Source: Toxorhynchites rutilus septentrionalis
Taxonomy: Eukaryota; Arthropoda; Insecta; Diptera; Culicidae
NCBI RefSeq assembly: GCF_029784135.1
Contig: NC_073746.1
Span: 74,442,042 to 74,506,041 of the forward strand
Direction of reading: 5' to 3'
DNA: 64,000 bases
Shown piece by piece: positions 41,638-51,867 of the stretch. Within the stretch, counting starts at the first letter, position 1; every line of letters starts with the position of its first letter. Position numbers and translations under genes: made by a program. The notes beneath the pieces are model-generated. The model ran no database searches, had not been told where the DNA came from, and was given only the letters and a program-made list of their open reading frames with translations.

Positions 41638-42316
41638 GGTAAGATGCAGTGCAGAATCTTTTACGAACGTCAGTTCATGTATGCCGGTGGTGTGGTGAAA
41701 AAGGCTTTTAATGTTGCCTATTTAGGAACCGTCCAGGTCCGACCATCAAAAACGACGTCAGTGAGTGCACTCTGATGGTCGGACAGGATGCAACATTGTA
41801 TACTGAGAGCTATGTTTGGTGTTTGGAAGGAGATTGTGTATTTTGGGAAGTTTGGTTTGAATGTCCAGAGTAAGCAGCAGCCGTACAAGATTGCACTGAA
41901 CACATCGTTCTAACCTTTTTATAACGATCGATTTTATTAATATTCATGTTTATTACGGATCAATTATAATATGAGCTGAAACAGTAACGTTAAAACGTCA
42001 TGAAGGCGTTATTAAAATTCTAAAACTTAAATTGATAGGGTGTATTATTCTCCTATCAATTTTAGTTTTAGGAGGTTGCCTAATTCAGCGCTACCGAAAG
42101 CAGTGCAGTTTTCCAACAACATATTGTTGTGAGCAAATTTAACATGATCGTTATCATCCTGAGTTTCTCGAGGATTCCTACAAACGATGCTGGGGAAACG
42201 CTATGCTAGGAGGACAAGTCGTTCAAAATTTGTGAGCAAGGTGTATGAATATGAAACCGGGATTTTGTCATTAAAAATACGCCTCGAATGGTTTAAAACA
42301 TTTTATTCAAAGTACA
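41638..42316. other. Unassigned DNA
   Basis: No gene recognised. 41724-41792 contains GGTCCGACCATCA and its inverted copy TGATGGTCGGAC about 35 bp apart, a small fold-back of unknown meaning. A second fold-back, GATAGG ... CCTATC with TAAAACTTAAATT and AATTTTAGTTTTA, is at about 42018-42072. Confidence 0.4.
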
Positions 42317-42318
42317 TA

Positions 42319-44014
42319 CAGTGAATAACAAAATTGCCCGTACAGTTGCTGTTCTAATAAAAAATTAGCTTAAACACATATTTAATCAATCAACAGAAAT
42401 GTCATATTTATTTCGTTTTATAGTAGAACACTCCCTTATGCATATGCATAATTGAAAGCATGTTAGAATTCATTCCACTTATTGGAAAAAGATAAAAACA
42501 AAACATTGTTTAAAAAAAGACGCCAAAAAATTGTCCGTACATCTTGAAGAATCGTACCAAGTCGATCGGAAGTACCAAGTCAATACTTGGTATGGCCTCC
42601 TCTCGCAGCAATCACACTCTGTAGACGCCTTTTCATAGACAGTGCCAACTTTTGTGTTATTTCCGGAGAGATCTTCTGCCATTCTTGCATCAGAACCTCC
42701 TTCAGCTGGTTCTTGTTCTGAATCGGGTGCTCACGGATCTTCCGCTCCAAATGGTCCCACAAATTCTCAATCGCATTGAGATCGGGTGACTGGGGAGGAT
42801 GGGGAAGTGTTGACCTGACGTTGTAGAGGAGCCATTCCTTGATAAGATGCGACGAATGTTTTGGATCATTATCTTGAACGAACTGAAAATTGGATCCATG
42901 ACCCAACTTTTCCGCGCTTGCTTTCAAATGCGTTTTCAAAATATCCAAGTAAACGAATCGATCCATAGTAGATTCAATAAACGTCAGGTTTCCAGGACCA
43001 CTTGCACTAAACGCACCCCATACCATAACATGACCGCCACCATGCTTGACTGTTGGTCGCAAATTGTTTGATTCCAATTCGGTATTCGGTTTACGCCACA
43101 CTCTAACTTGTCCATCAGACCCAAAAATGTTAAACTTGCTCTCATCCGTGAAAATCAGGTTCTTCCAGAACTCCTCTGGTTTAACCAGGTACTTCTAGGC
43201 ATACTCCAGACGCTTCTTCTTATGTTTAGCTGATATGAATGGCTTCGTTCGTGCAACGCATCCTCGATACCCTTTGTCTAGAGAGCACATTCCGTATTGT
43301 TTGAGGGTTAACCTCGATGTTGGCGTTTTGTGACAAGCTGTCAGCCAACTTAGGAGCACTCAACTTTGGATTTTGTTTAATTTCCCGCAGAAGTATGCGA
43401 TGGTGACGGTCTGTGAGCTTTGGCTTGCGTCCTCTTCCAGGAGTTGTTTCCAAAGAATTAGTTTTCTTGAAGTTTTGAAGCACATATTGAACAGACCATC
43501 ATGATCGATTTACAACGTCTGCGATTTCGGACAAGCTTTTGCCTTCATTTCTTCATTTTCATTTTTGCGAATCTCAACTGGGATTTTACTATGGGAAACG
43601 GGCCTTTTTTCTAAAAACAAACGTAGAAATCGTGTTGTAACTGAAAATAAATACCAAATTTTGAAGACTTTACCGTTTTTGCAGCAGAAAACACTGGAGC
43701 GCACTTCTTTGCTACGCAACAGATGCTGTTCGTGCTGAGCGACAGGTGGTCGATTGTTTACATTGCTTATTTTTGAAAAAGTCGTAACTGTACGGACAAT
43801 GTTTTGGCCCGAATTTTTGAACTTTTTTAACTATATTACAATTTTATCGAGCTCAACATTTTTTTCGGTTAATTTGATGGCTGGGCAATAAAAAAGACAT
43901 AATTGTTTATAAAATGAAACAGATTTACTGCTACATAGATTATATATTCTATACATACATTTTTGTGCTGCAATATTTGAGGCACTGCTGTACGGAGAAT
44001 TTTTTGATACAGTG
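42319..44014 (-). mobile_element. Tc1-type (DD34E) transposon, inactive
   Basis: TA at 42317-42318 and 44015-44016. The imperfect ends align as CAGTGAATAACAAAATTGCC and the inverted right end CACTGTATCAAAAAATTCTC, both continuing CCGTACAG. The CAGTG/CACTG start with a TA target is usual for Tc1 elements. At 1,696 bp it is a typical full length. The transposase gene inside is broken. Confidence 0.85.
42580..43700 (-). pseudogene. Tc1 (DD34E) transposase
   Basis: On the minus strand the N-terminal region (43483-43226) holds paired-like HTH sequence: TPGRGRKPKLTDRHHRILLR, a GRPR-like hook, then INVLSRQ-type residues. A TGA lies before it near 43500 (a Trp or Arg codon lost in NRS-stop-WSVQYV), and TAG in LEYA-stop-KYLVKPEEFW (about 43196). 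Then FWKNLIFTDESKFNIFGSDG gives the first Asp, QFVQDNDPKHSS the second and SPDLNAIENLWDHLE the Glu, with exactly 34 residues between the second Asp and the Glu. The C-terminus (RLQSVIAARGGHTKY) is intact. At least two stops make it inactive. Its DD34E spacing separates it from the DD37E elements. Confidence 0.9.
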
Positions 44015-44049
44015 TATTTCACATCTGTTAGTCTGATTATGAATGTCTC

Positions 44050-44235
44050 GTCAATTCTTTATTGTTTATTGAGTCAAACCATTCGTCGAGCCATTTCCAC
44101 ACATTTTCATAAGAATGGTACTCGAAAGGAGCCAAATATGGTGAATGAGCCTCATGCGGTCGTTGATCCCAATTGAGTAGCTCACTCGTTTCCCTTAATC
44201 GTTGCTCTGAGTGACGGGTCCTTGCCATGAAGAAA
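44050..44235 (-). pseudogene. mariner (DD34D-type) transposase C-terminal relic
   Basis: The minus strand reads ETSELLNWDQRPHEAHSPYL, then APFEYHSYENVWKWLDEWFD. This is the mariner block usually ending in a His-Pro-Pro-Tyr-Ser-Pro-Asp-Leu-Ala-Pro-x-Asp-Tyr motif followed by a Lys-Trp-Leu-Asp-x-Trp-Phe helix. The catalytic Asp is replaced (SPYLAP) and about 20 residues between EYH and SYEN are missing. No other part of the element is visible. It abuts the Tc1 element at 44014. Confidence 0.65.
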
Positions 44236-45705
44236 AATAACCCTTTGTTGTCTATTCTGATATTTCGTGTATGTGGAGCAAAGCACTGTTTATTCAATTG
44301 TTTTCGGTAATTGTTTCAGAAATTTCACTGTTACGGCTCAGGCCGAACAAACAAAAAAAACACAAAATTTTATTTTAAACACTTTATCTATCACACAAAA
44401 AACTGCACAAAGATCACTATAAACATTTAACATTATCCTGAGTTCGCATCTGTGAAAATAGCATTAAAATAGTTATTGTCACTTACTTTTTCTAACAGGA
44501 ACAATTACCTAGAAAGAACAGTGATTAGTTGTATCATGAATAATACTTACCGCTAGCGGTAGGGATCAACACAAAACAACAATCAACACATAAACAATAA
44601 CAAGAGAATTGTCACGGAATAGGGAACGCATGGAAACGAGACCGCTATACGAAGCGTATTGTTTATAGCGAACATTCGAGATAAACAGTAATGCATGAAC
44701 CCGACTAAAGAATCAATCGCAATTATAGGCTATACAAATGACTATGGGCCAATCGTATAAAGAGGGCACGGGATGTAAGAAGCAGAGTCAGTTTAAAATA
44801 AACTTCCGATCAAGTACGGAAAAGTTCATTCGCTAGTTTCTCCACACCTAATTATAAATCACTCTTGTATCTGCTTGGAATAAGCATGGTGGAAAGAATG
44901 CAGCAAGCAATCGTGAGATTGCACGATGAATCATTTTACACTCCCCGACCATCTTGAATCGGGACTGATAGTGAACATAACAAAACAAACAGTAGAAAAC
45001 AACATTCAATGAATGAATACTCCTTTGGAAAGATCGCACGAAACAAAATAACGAGTGAGTCAAAATAGACTGAATCTGCGTGTATGTATGATTTTATTTT
45101 CCCTTGTTCCTACTCTTTTCCTTGTCAGCATTCAAGTGCACATGAATCCACCTTCCCCCTCACCAATAACTTGCGTTGATATGATCTTTTGCGTTGGCTT
45201 AGATCGTTTCATACTAGAAACTACCTATATTCTTCTGCCGCGATCGAGGCTCAATGATTGCTATTTGAGTGGAAAACGAATGATTTTACAGAGACACTCG
45301 CTGGCTCAAGCAAAAGTTTCCAGTTTGATTCCATCACCATCTAACGTCATTCCGAGAGGCAAATGAGGGAATGCGAAAAATTCTGATAATAGATGAGCGG
45401 AATCGAGACAGTATTTTTCCGTTCTAATCGAGAAAGAACTTTGCGAATTTGGTGAATTTTTTCTGTCTCAAATAAAGTGAGGCATAAATGGAGGATAGAA
45501 GGGTGAGTTTTATCTGTGAATGAATGTTATTGAACGAATTTCGATGCGATTTCTCCCATATTTGCTTCCGATCAATGTAGATCAAGCATCTTGATTATAT
45601 ATTTGATTATATATGATTATATTCACCATATTATCGGGTAGCTAGTCTACTCTCATCTTACTTCTGGAACTCAGATATCTCTCTGGGCCGTCTTCGAACA
45701 CTTTT
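44236..45705. other. Unassigned AT-rich DNA
   Basis: No gene or repeat boundary recognised; open frames here (71 and 103 codons) show no domains. Confidence 0.4.
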
Positions 45706-45955
45706 GACGTAGGACTACGTCTTTCATTTCTATACCGGGGTGTAAAATCAAAGTTTCGAAAACGAAAGCGTTACACCGGAGACCGAGATTTTGAGCGTTA
45801 ATAGCTCTTAAACAACTGAACGAAATTGTATTATACACGCTTCATTCAAAAGATAAAATGTCTACGCGTTATATACTTGTTACTTTTTCATCCGAAAACT
45901 TGTTTCAATAGCCTTAAAATTGCTTTCAAAACAGGCTATTGAAATCACCAATCAG

Positions 45956-45987
45956 TATATAAGCGAGCGCCGCTCGGAAATCCACTC
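45956..45987 (+). promoter_or_regulatory. TATA-box region of GACGTAG-end copy 2
   Basis: TATATAAGCGAGCGCCGCTC is conserved base for base with copy 1 (17380-17399). The initiator position that follows in copy 1 is displaced by the insertion starting at 45988. Upstream, CAATAGCC and GGCTATTG (about 45906-45941) form an 8-bp inverted repeat present only in this copy. Confidence 0.4.
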
Positions 45988-46189
45988 TCATTCTTTGTGT
46001 GGACACCGACTGGACAACATCGTTGCTGGACGAGCTGGACGGCGAGGGACCGAGTGCCTTTCTCAAGACAATGAGGGTGCAGGTGTAGTGCAGGAGTTAG
46101 AGTAGAGTTGTCCAAAGGCCTTACTCAAGGCTAGAGACGAATGAACTGAAAAGTTTAAAGTCTCTATAATACAAAACCAAACCAAACCA
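45988..46189 (+). mobile_element. 202-bp retroposon with (ACCAA)n tail
   Basis: AATCCACTC (45979-45987) and AATTCACTC (46190-46198) form a one-mismatch target duplication; copy 1 of the host element shows the empty site. The insert ends in AAAACCAAACCAAACCAA. It has no pol III boxes that I can see. The 3' half resembles 31185-31305, so it is probably the 5'-truncated 3' end of a non-LTR element. Confidence 0.75.
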
Positions 46190-47037
46190 AATTCACTCGG
46201 TTATAATTGAACAGCGATTGGAGAATGTTGTCGCTGTTGTGGTGAAACTAACTTCGTTTATCATGAAAGCGCTGATGAACGGTGTCACCAAGAGCCTGTT
46301 TGTGCACCTTAGGCCAGAAGGGAATCCATCAGGAGGAGAGTGATGCCACAAAGGGTTCCGCTTGAGACATCGGAGCAGCCGCCACACACACACATACACG
46401 CGTGGAACTATCGTTGCTATCATCGTTGCTGAAAAATAATCTGCCAGTTCCCCTGGGAATTGAAAAATACATTCATGCGAAAGAGTGTAAAGAATGATAA
46501 AATGAAGATGTTTTCTGCCAATTTCCTTTCAACCTCCAAACATTTCTTTCTCCCGTTTGTCGTTTTTCAATTCCATTTCTCCTCTGCAGTCGGACCATTT
46601 AGCGAAAACCGAGGTATCGATGATAATTCGATACCGATGGGTGCCATTGACTATATATTTGATAGTGTAGAACACAATATGATATGGTGTAGTGGATATT
46701 CATATCAATATTTGTTTACGAATGCTGCAATCGATCGTCGTTATTGGGAAGTTGGAAATGTTGGGAGAAGACCTTATTTTTACTGTGTAATTTCTAGGAG
46801 GAATCCATTCCTTCTCAAGCGTTAATGATCCTGCTCCGGATCAACGATTATTCCAGTTGTCGGGGCTTGGGGAGTGGGTACTATTTGCACTGGGTATTTT
46901 CGAGGAGGAATCGATGCCCCCTTCGAGCGTTAATAATTCTTTTCCGGTTAAACGAAGAGGTATGTCTAAGAGATGAAATGTCTGAGATTTATATGCTTGT
47001 TACTTATTTATTGCTAAGTCAACGTTAGTCCTACGTC

Positions 47038-48292
47038 CACTTTGCGGTTATATCAAAGATATAACCCACTTCTAGTTTTTCATCATAAACATACTATGCG
47101 AATCAAAAAAGATTATGTCTGCAGATCGTAGTTTTTAAAGATAAAATCTTCAATTTTTCACACCAAACAAAATTTGTGGCTGCATGAAACTTCTGATGTT
47201 TTGAATTGGATATTGTTGACAGATGACAAAAACGTTGTTATACGTTTTTATATAAAAAATACGATCGATATGATTTGGGATATTTTACATTAACATGCAT
47301 TGCTGTTTATGTGTGAATTCCGGTTTCTTATTTATACACCTGGTATATCATGTTATTTCAGTTTACAGTAAACGATTATTCAGCTTTTTTTTGAGTTCCG
47401 GAACCGATCGACCTGAATTCATATAACGATTTTCAACACTAACCCCAATTTAAATCTGCGAAATAATGCAAATTTGGTGCTTCAAGAAAATTCAACATAA
47501 TAGAAATGGGAAAGAACGACGGTGGTGGCATTGCAGAGAATTGTTCGCAATAATTTTTGGGATAAAGTGGTCTACCATTGTTCCTATATTTGGATTTAAA
47601 TTTGAACAACAATGGTGTAAGAATTAATCGTTTTCTGTGAAAAATATTTGTTAATCATATAACTTTCTTGCCGAATTTGTTTAAAGAGATATACGATCTA
47701 TATAAGCACCCAAAAATGACTATTGTCATACAAAAAAAAAACAAATGTCGCAAAATCTTTGCGTAAAACGTAATTGAAGCCTCACGAGTCACTATTTGTT
47801 TACATGATAATATTTATGTTTGATTACAAACTGACCCGATAGACTTCATACTCCGATTTAGATTTTCAAACAACAGCTGTCTCGCACGGTCATCAGAAAT
47901 ATAATGTTATAGATGTCAAAACTCGTACGAAAGAGATGATATCGTCATTCCTGGTTGTCGTTTTCATCTATTTATCTGTGTTCTACGGAAAAGGAAATCT
48001 TCCCCATTGAACAAACCAAATACGTTTCTTTTATTCGAAATTATTTCTGTAATTTATGTAATTCATAGAAACGATCTCAATTCCAAAGGATTGTCCATTC
48101 AGTTGTCTAAGAATAGTTCGTTCTCTCATTAAACATTTACGTATGCATTAGGGTGCCAATGAATGTATGGGAAAAAATCGACCCTAAAATTTCAAAAAGT
48201 TACCCTATACAAAATGTTCATCGAAGTTTGAGTTTCTTGAAAATCGCTTTGCGCCACCCTCCCTTAAGTCCAATTGAGCTGATATTTGGCAT
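47038..48292. other. Unassigned AT-rich DNA
   Basis: No gene recognised. The sequence 47040-47075 beyond the repeat (GCGGTTATATCA) also follows copy 1 at 19597-19610, so the true right end of the family may lie a little further right than the AGTCCTACGTC motif. Confidence 0.4.
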
Positions 48293-48294
48293 AA

Positions 48295-49595
48295 AGGGAG
48301 TGTCACATCAAATTGCATCACGGAAAAAACGCTGTAGAAATTTAATTTTTAGGAATTATATCTTCAGTTTTCGCTTATAATCAGATAAGAGTGTATAGAT
48401 CACGTTGGCCATGCTTCACTGTCAATTTTACGTAAATTTGGAAAAATGTCGTCGAACGAAAAAGAGCGTCGTGAATTAATCCTGTGCACTCATTTCGAGA
48501 ATCCGGAGTTGTCACATCGGGACATCGGTAAGATGCTGGGAATCGTCCAATCCACGGTCAGCAGAGTACTAAAACGATACTTCGAGAACCTAACCATCGA
48601 CCGGAAGGTGAAGAACGGCAAAAATGGATGCTCCGTCAGTGAAAAAGATCACAAGCGCGTAGTTAAGCAGTTTAGACGCGATCCGAGAAGTTCGGTGGGG
48701 GATGTCGCCAATAAGCTGAATTTGTCAAGTTCATTCGTCCAGCGGATCAAGCAGCGGGAGGGCCTGCTTACATACAAGGTTCAGAAGGCTCCTAACCGCG
48801 ACGAAAGGCAAAACATGGTGGGGAAGACGCGAGCCCGGAAGCTGTACACCGAAATGCTGACGAAGCCTCATTGTCTGGTAATGGACGACGAAACTTACGT
48901 CAAAGCGGACTTTCATCAGCTGCCGGGCCTGTTGTTCTTCTCCGCAGAGGACAAATTCAGCGTTCCGGAGGAGATTCGCAAGAAGAAACTATCCAAGTTT
49001 GCCAAAAAGTACATGGTGAGGCAAGCGATCTGCTCTTGCGGAAAGCGGAGCGCCCCCTTCATGATGACCGACACGGTAAACGGGCAGGTTTACCTTAAAG
49101 AGTGCCTACAGAAGCGCTTACTACCACTATTGAAGCAGCACGAGTGCCCGACCATCTTCTGGCCGGATCTCGCTTCGTGCCACTATTCAAAGGACGTGTT
49201 GGAGTGGTACGAAGCCAACGGGGTCACCTTCGTGCCAAAGGAAATGAACCCGCCCAACGCGCCGGAGCTTCGCCCAATAGAGAAATATTGGGCGATTATG
49301 AAGCAGGCCCCTCCGGACGAACCCAAAAATTGTCAAATAGGAGGCGGACTTCAAGAGAAAATGGATTTCTGTTCAAAAAAAACTACAACCTGACGTTGTA
49401 GAGAACCTTATGGACGGGGTAAAGAGGAAGGTGCGAGCATACGGGCTTGGACTCGAAGTATGAATAAAAAGAAAATGCCAAAAGTTGTTTAATAGTTTTT
49501 ATTTTACTGTCTAAAATTTTCAAAAGGATCGGTGGTCTACTGGGCGAATTTCTACAGCGTTTTTTCCGTGATGCAATTTGATGTGACACACCCTT
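48295..49595 (+). mobile_element. ITmD37E transposon, copy D
   Basis: TA at 48293-48294 and 49596-49597. The left end reads AAGGGAGTGTCACATC (one change from the family) and the right end is standard. It is 1,301 bp long and includes a small GTG insertion-like difference near 49531 (GATCGGTGGTCTACTG). Confidence 0.95.
48446..49393 (+). pseudogene. ITmD37E transposase, copy D, C-terminal frameshift
   Basis: An open frame of 315 codons from the family start. HTH1 (LSHRDIGKMLGIVQSTVSRV) and HTH2 (GDVANKLNLSSSFVQRIKQR) are complete, so this is the reference for the DNA-binding half. VMDDETY, FWPDLASCHYS and LRPIEKYWAIMK keep the DD37E residues (37 between the second Asp and the Glu, which is residue 279). 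An extra C near 49310 (GCCCCTCC for GCCCTCC) shifts the frame 12 codons before the usual NPKVVKSEADFKRKW region, replacing the last 50 or so residues. In the original frame a TAG would also occur (AAATAG). Loss of the C-terminal helices probably abolishes activity. Confidence 0.9.
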
Positions 49596-49597
49596 TA

Positions 49598-50106
49598 GGG
49601 TGTTTTTTCGAGGTGGTGAACATTTTTTTATGGGGTTTTTGAAACTCGAGATGACCATTTTCATTGGCACCCTAGTATGCATGCATCGATGTTTGAGTTC
49701 AACATGGTTTGACATACCCTACAGGTGAGGTAATATAAAGTAGCGCGGAGTGTGTAACATGAGCAAATTTATAACACATGCGAATTGGAGCTCTTTTGGT
49801 ATTAACAAGTTCTTCCGCATAGTAACTCGATGTTGAAAATTTCTAAATATTTTCCTTCGTTGAACGTAATGTTTTCACATATTCACGTTGGAGAGCCTTA
49901 ACCTTTCTCTTCGTCGGCCGAGGCATTTTGATTGAATGTCATTCTTTTCCGTTTACTGTTTTTAAAGCATAGGCAGCCGTGGCAGTGTTCCGAGCTCTGC
50001 AATATAATTTGCTTAACCAATGTTAAAGTTGCTAAAACTTACATTATAGACCCATTAAACGTAAAAATAATAATTCTATTGATATCAACACAATTTTATT
50101 CTATTG
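49598..50106. other. Unassigned AT-rich DNA
   Basis: No gene recognised between copy D and the CTAGCTGACCCGG element. Confidence 0.4.
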
Positions 50107-51030
50107 ACTAGCTGACCCGGCAAACTTCGTCCTGCCTAAAATTTGTTTTTTTTTTGTTATCAATACCTTCAAACATTCACGTTTTCTTACTAAGCGCAAG
50201 TTCATGAGTCCAATCGCAAAACTGTTCATTGATTGATCTTCTAATCGACCCAGTTGAATTTACCTTTTACTACAAAATTCTTAGTACTTCTACCAAAACT
50301 CATCATTATAATATCAGATTATTTTCAGACACAATTCTCGTTAAAAATTTTCAACCACTTACAAATAACATGTTTCTCCGTTACATGGAACAAAAATTTG
50401 ATACAGAAAACATGATATAATAAAGACAGACCCCTCCCCTCTTCTCCCCTTAGAGAGGGGAGGAGTGTCTATACACCATAGAAACGTTTCGTGCCCCCTA
50501 AAATCTTCACATGCCAAATTTGGCTCCATTTGCTTTATTAGTTTTCGAGTTATGCAGAAATGTGTTTTTAATTTATGACAGCCCACCCTAAGAGAGAGGG
50601 GAGGAGTGTCGTACCACCATAGAAACATTTATTGCATTCTTAGACCTCCACATGCCAAATTTGGTTTCGTTTGCTTGATTAATTCTCGAGTAATGCAGAA
50701 ATTTGTGTTTCATTTGTATGGCAGCCCCTTCTTAGAGAGGGGGGTGAGGTATCTAACCACCGTGAAAACATTTATTGCGCCCTAAAACCTCCATATACCT
50801 AATATGGTTTCTTTTGCTCGATTAGCTCTCGAGTTATGCAGAAATTTGTATTTTATTTCTATTGCAAGCCCTCCCTTAGAGAGGGGGAGGGGTCTCAAAC
50901 TATCAAGAAAACTTTCCCCGGCCCCAAAAACCTCTGCATACCAATTTTCATGTTGATCGGTTCAGTAGTTTCCGAGTCCATAAGAATCAGACAGACAGAC
51001 AGACAGAAATCCATTTTTATATATATAGAT
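50107..51030 (+). repeat. CTAGCTGACCCGG repeat element with internal subrepeats
   Basis: The head ACTAGCTGACCCGGCAAACT (50107) and the tail CAGACAGACAGACAG, then TTTTTATATATATAGAT (51014-51030), are typical of a widespread arthropod interspersed repeat. Between them are four tandem subrepeats of about 142 bp (landmarks AGAGAGGGG near 50452, 50594, 50734 and 50878), each with ACCATAGAAAC-like, CATGCCAAATTTGG-like and CGAGTTATGCAGAAAT-like words. There is no coding. I cannot decide between a Helitron-like and an RTE-like origin. Confidence 0.75.
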
Positions 51031-51599
51031 TTTCATGCCATGACTCAGGAATAACATTTTATTGAGATTTTTATATCTGTTTCGATGATGTTGTCTGGCA
51101 TCAGTATCGAAAAAATAACGATGCTTTCACCAATACAAACAAAATCATTGCCGAAAATTGAAAAATGGAAATTTAACTTTCAGAGCACTAGCTCGAGTTT
51201 TCCGTCGTTTTTCACTATACAGTGCGACAGCAGATGAAAATTTAATATCTTGTGAGTAATCGATTAGAGTTTGGTTGATATTACTTGATGGGAAGTGTGC
51301 GAAAACGATCATTTTCTTCATACTGTTCCGCAAAATTATTGATTTTCGGGCGCGTGGTGAGGGAGGGAGATGAAAGAAATGAGCGCCATTGTGGCAGCCA
51401 TTTGTGGCTAGCTTCCACCTTCACCTTAAACCATCCATTGATGGGGTTACTATTTTTTTTTGTATCAGAAATCAAGTTTTCGTTCCTCTGCATATGGACG
51501 TAAAATAAGATTGCGTACGCGGGTATAAAATTGGTGTCGGGGGGAAATGGAAGTGTGGATTAAAGTCAGTTAAATGAAGAGGCAGATTTGTACTCATTC
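51031..51599. other. Unassigned DNA
   Basis: No gene recognised. Confidence 0.4.
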
Positions 51600-51867
51600 T
51601 TCTTCTTATATAGCACTAACGTTCCTAGAGGAACTTCGCCGTCTCAACGTAGTACTACTTGCGTCATTTTCATTAGTACTTAGTTGAGATTTCTATGCCA
51701 AATAACACGCCTTGAATGTATTCTGAGTGGCAAACTTTAGAAAGCGCGTGACCACAGTTGTTAGATGAAATTTCTTTGACGAAAAATTTCCCCGACCAGA
51801 ACGGGAATCGAATCCGAACTCCTGGCATGTTTGGTTTGACGCTTACCACTCGGCCTCGGGAGCACAA
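51600..51867 (-). mobile_element. tRNA-derived SINE (same family as 10998-11276)
   Basis: The minus-strand head is at 51867-51790 (A box TGGCCGAGTGG altered to AGGCCGAGTGG; B box GGATTCGATTCC). The body ACTAACGTTCCTAGAGGAAC lies near 51612 in plus orientation, and a short (GAA)n-type 3' end is at 51597-51608. No clear target duplication was seen. More diverged than the copy at 10998-11276. Confidence 0.85.

Larger units (their letters stand above)
45706..47037 (+). mobile_element. Non-coding GACGTAG-end repeat element, copy 2
   Basis: The left end is the palindrome GACGTAGGACTACGTC (45706-45721) and the right end AGTCCTACGTC (47027-47037). The first 280 bp match 17131-17410 closely. The middle differs: a 202-bp retroposon at 45988-46189, then about 600 bp unlike copy 1. 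Near the right end is a two-unit repeat of about 115 bp (46795 and 46908, with AGGAGGAATC and GAGCGTTAAT). The 121-codon frame at 46460-46825 has no known domain. Same ends and different interior minisatellites define the family. Confidence 0.6.

Noticed and set aside
46460..46825. 121-codon frame in GACGTAG-end copy 2
   Set aside because: No recognisable domain and not present in copy 1, so not a conserved gene of the family.
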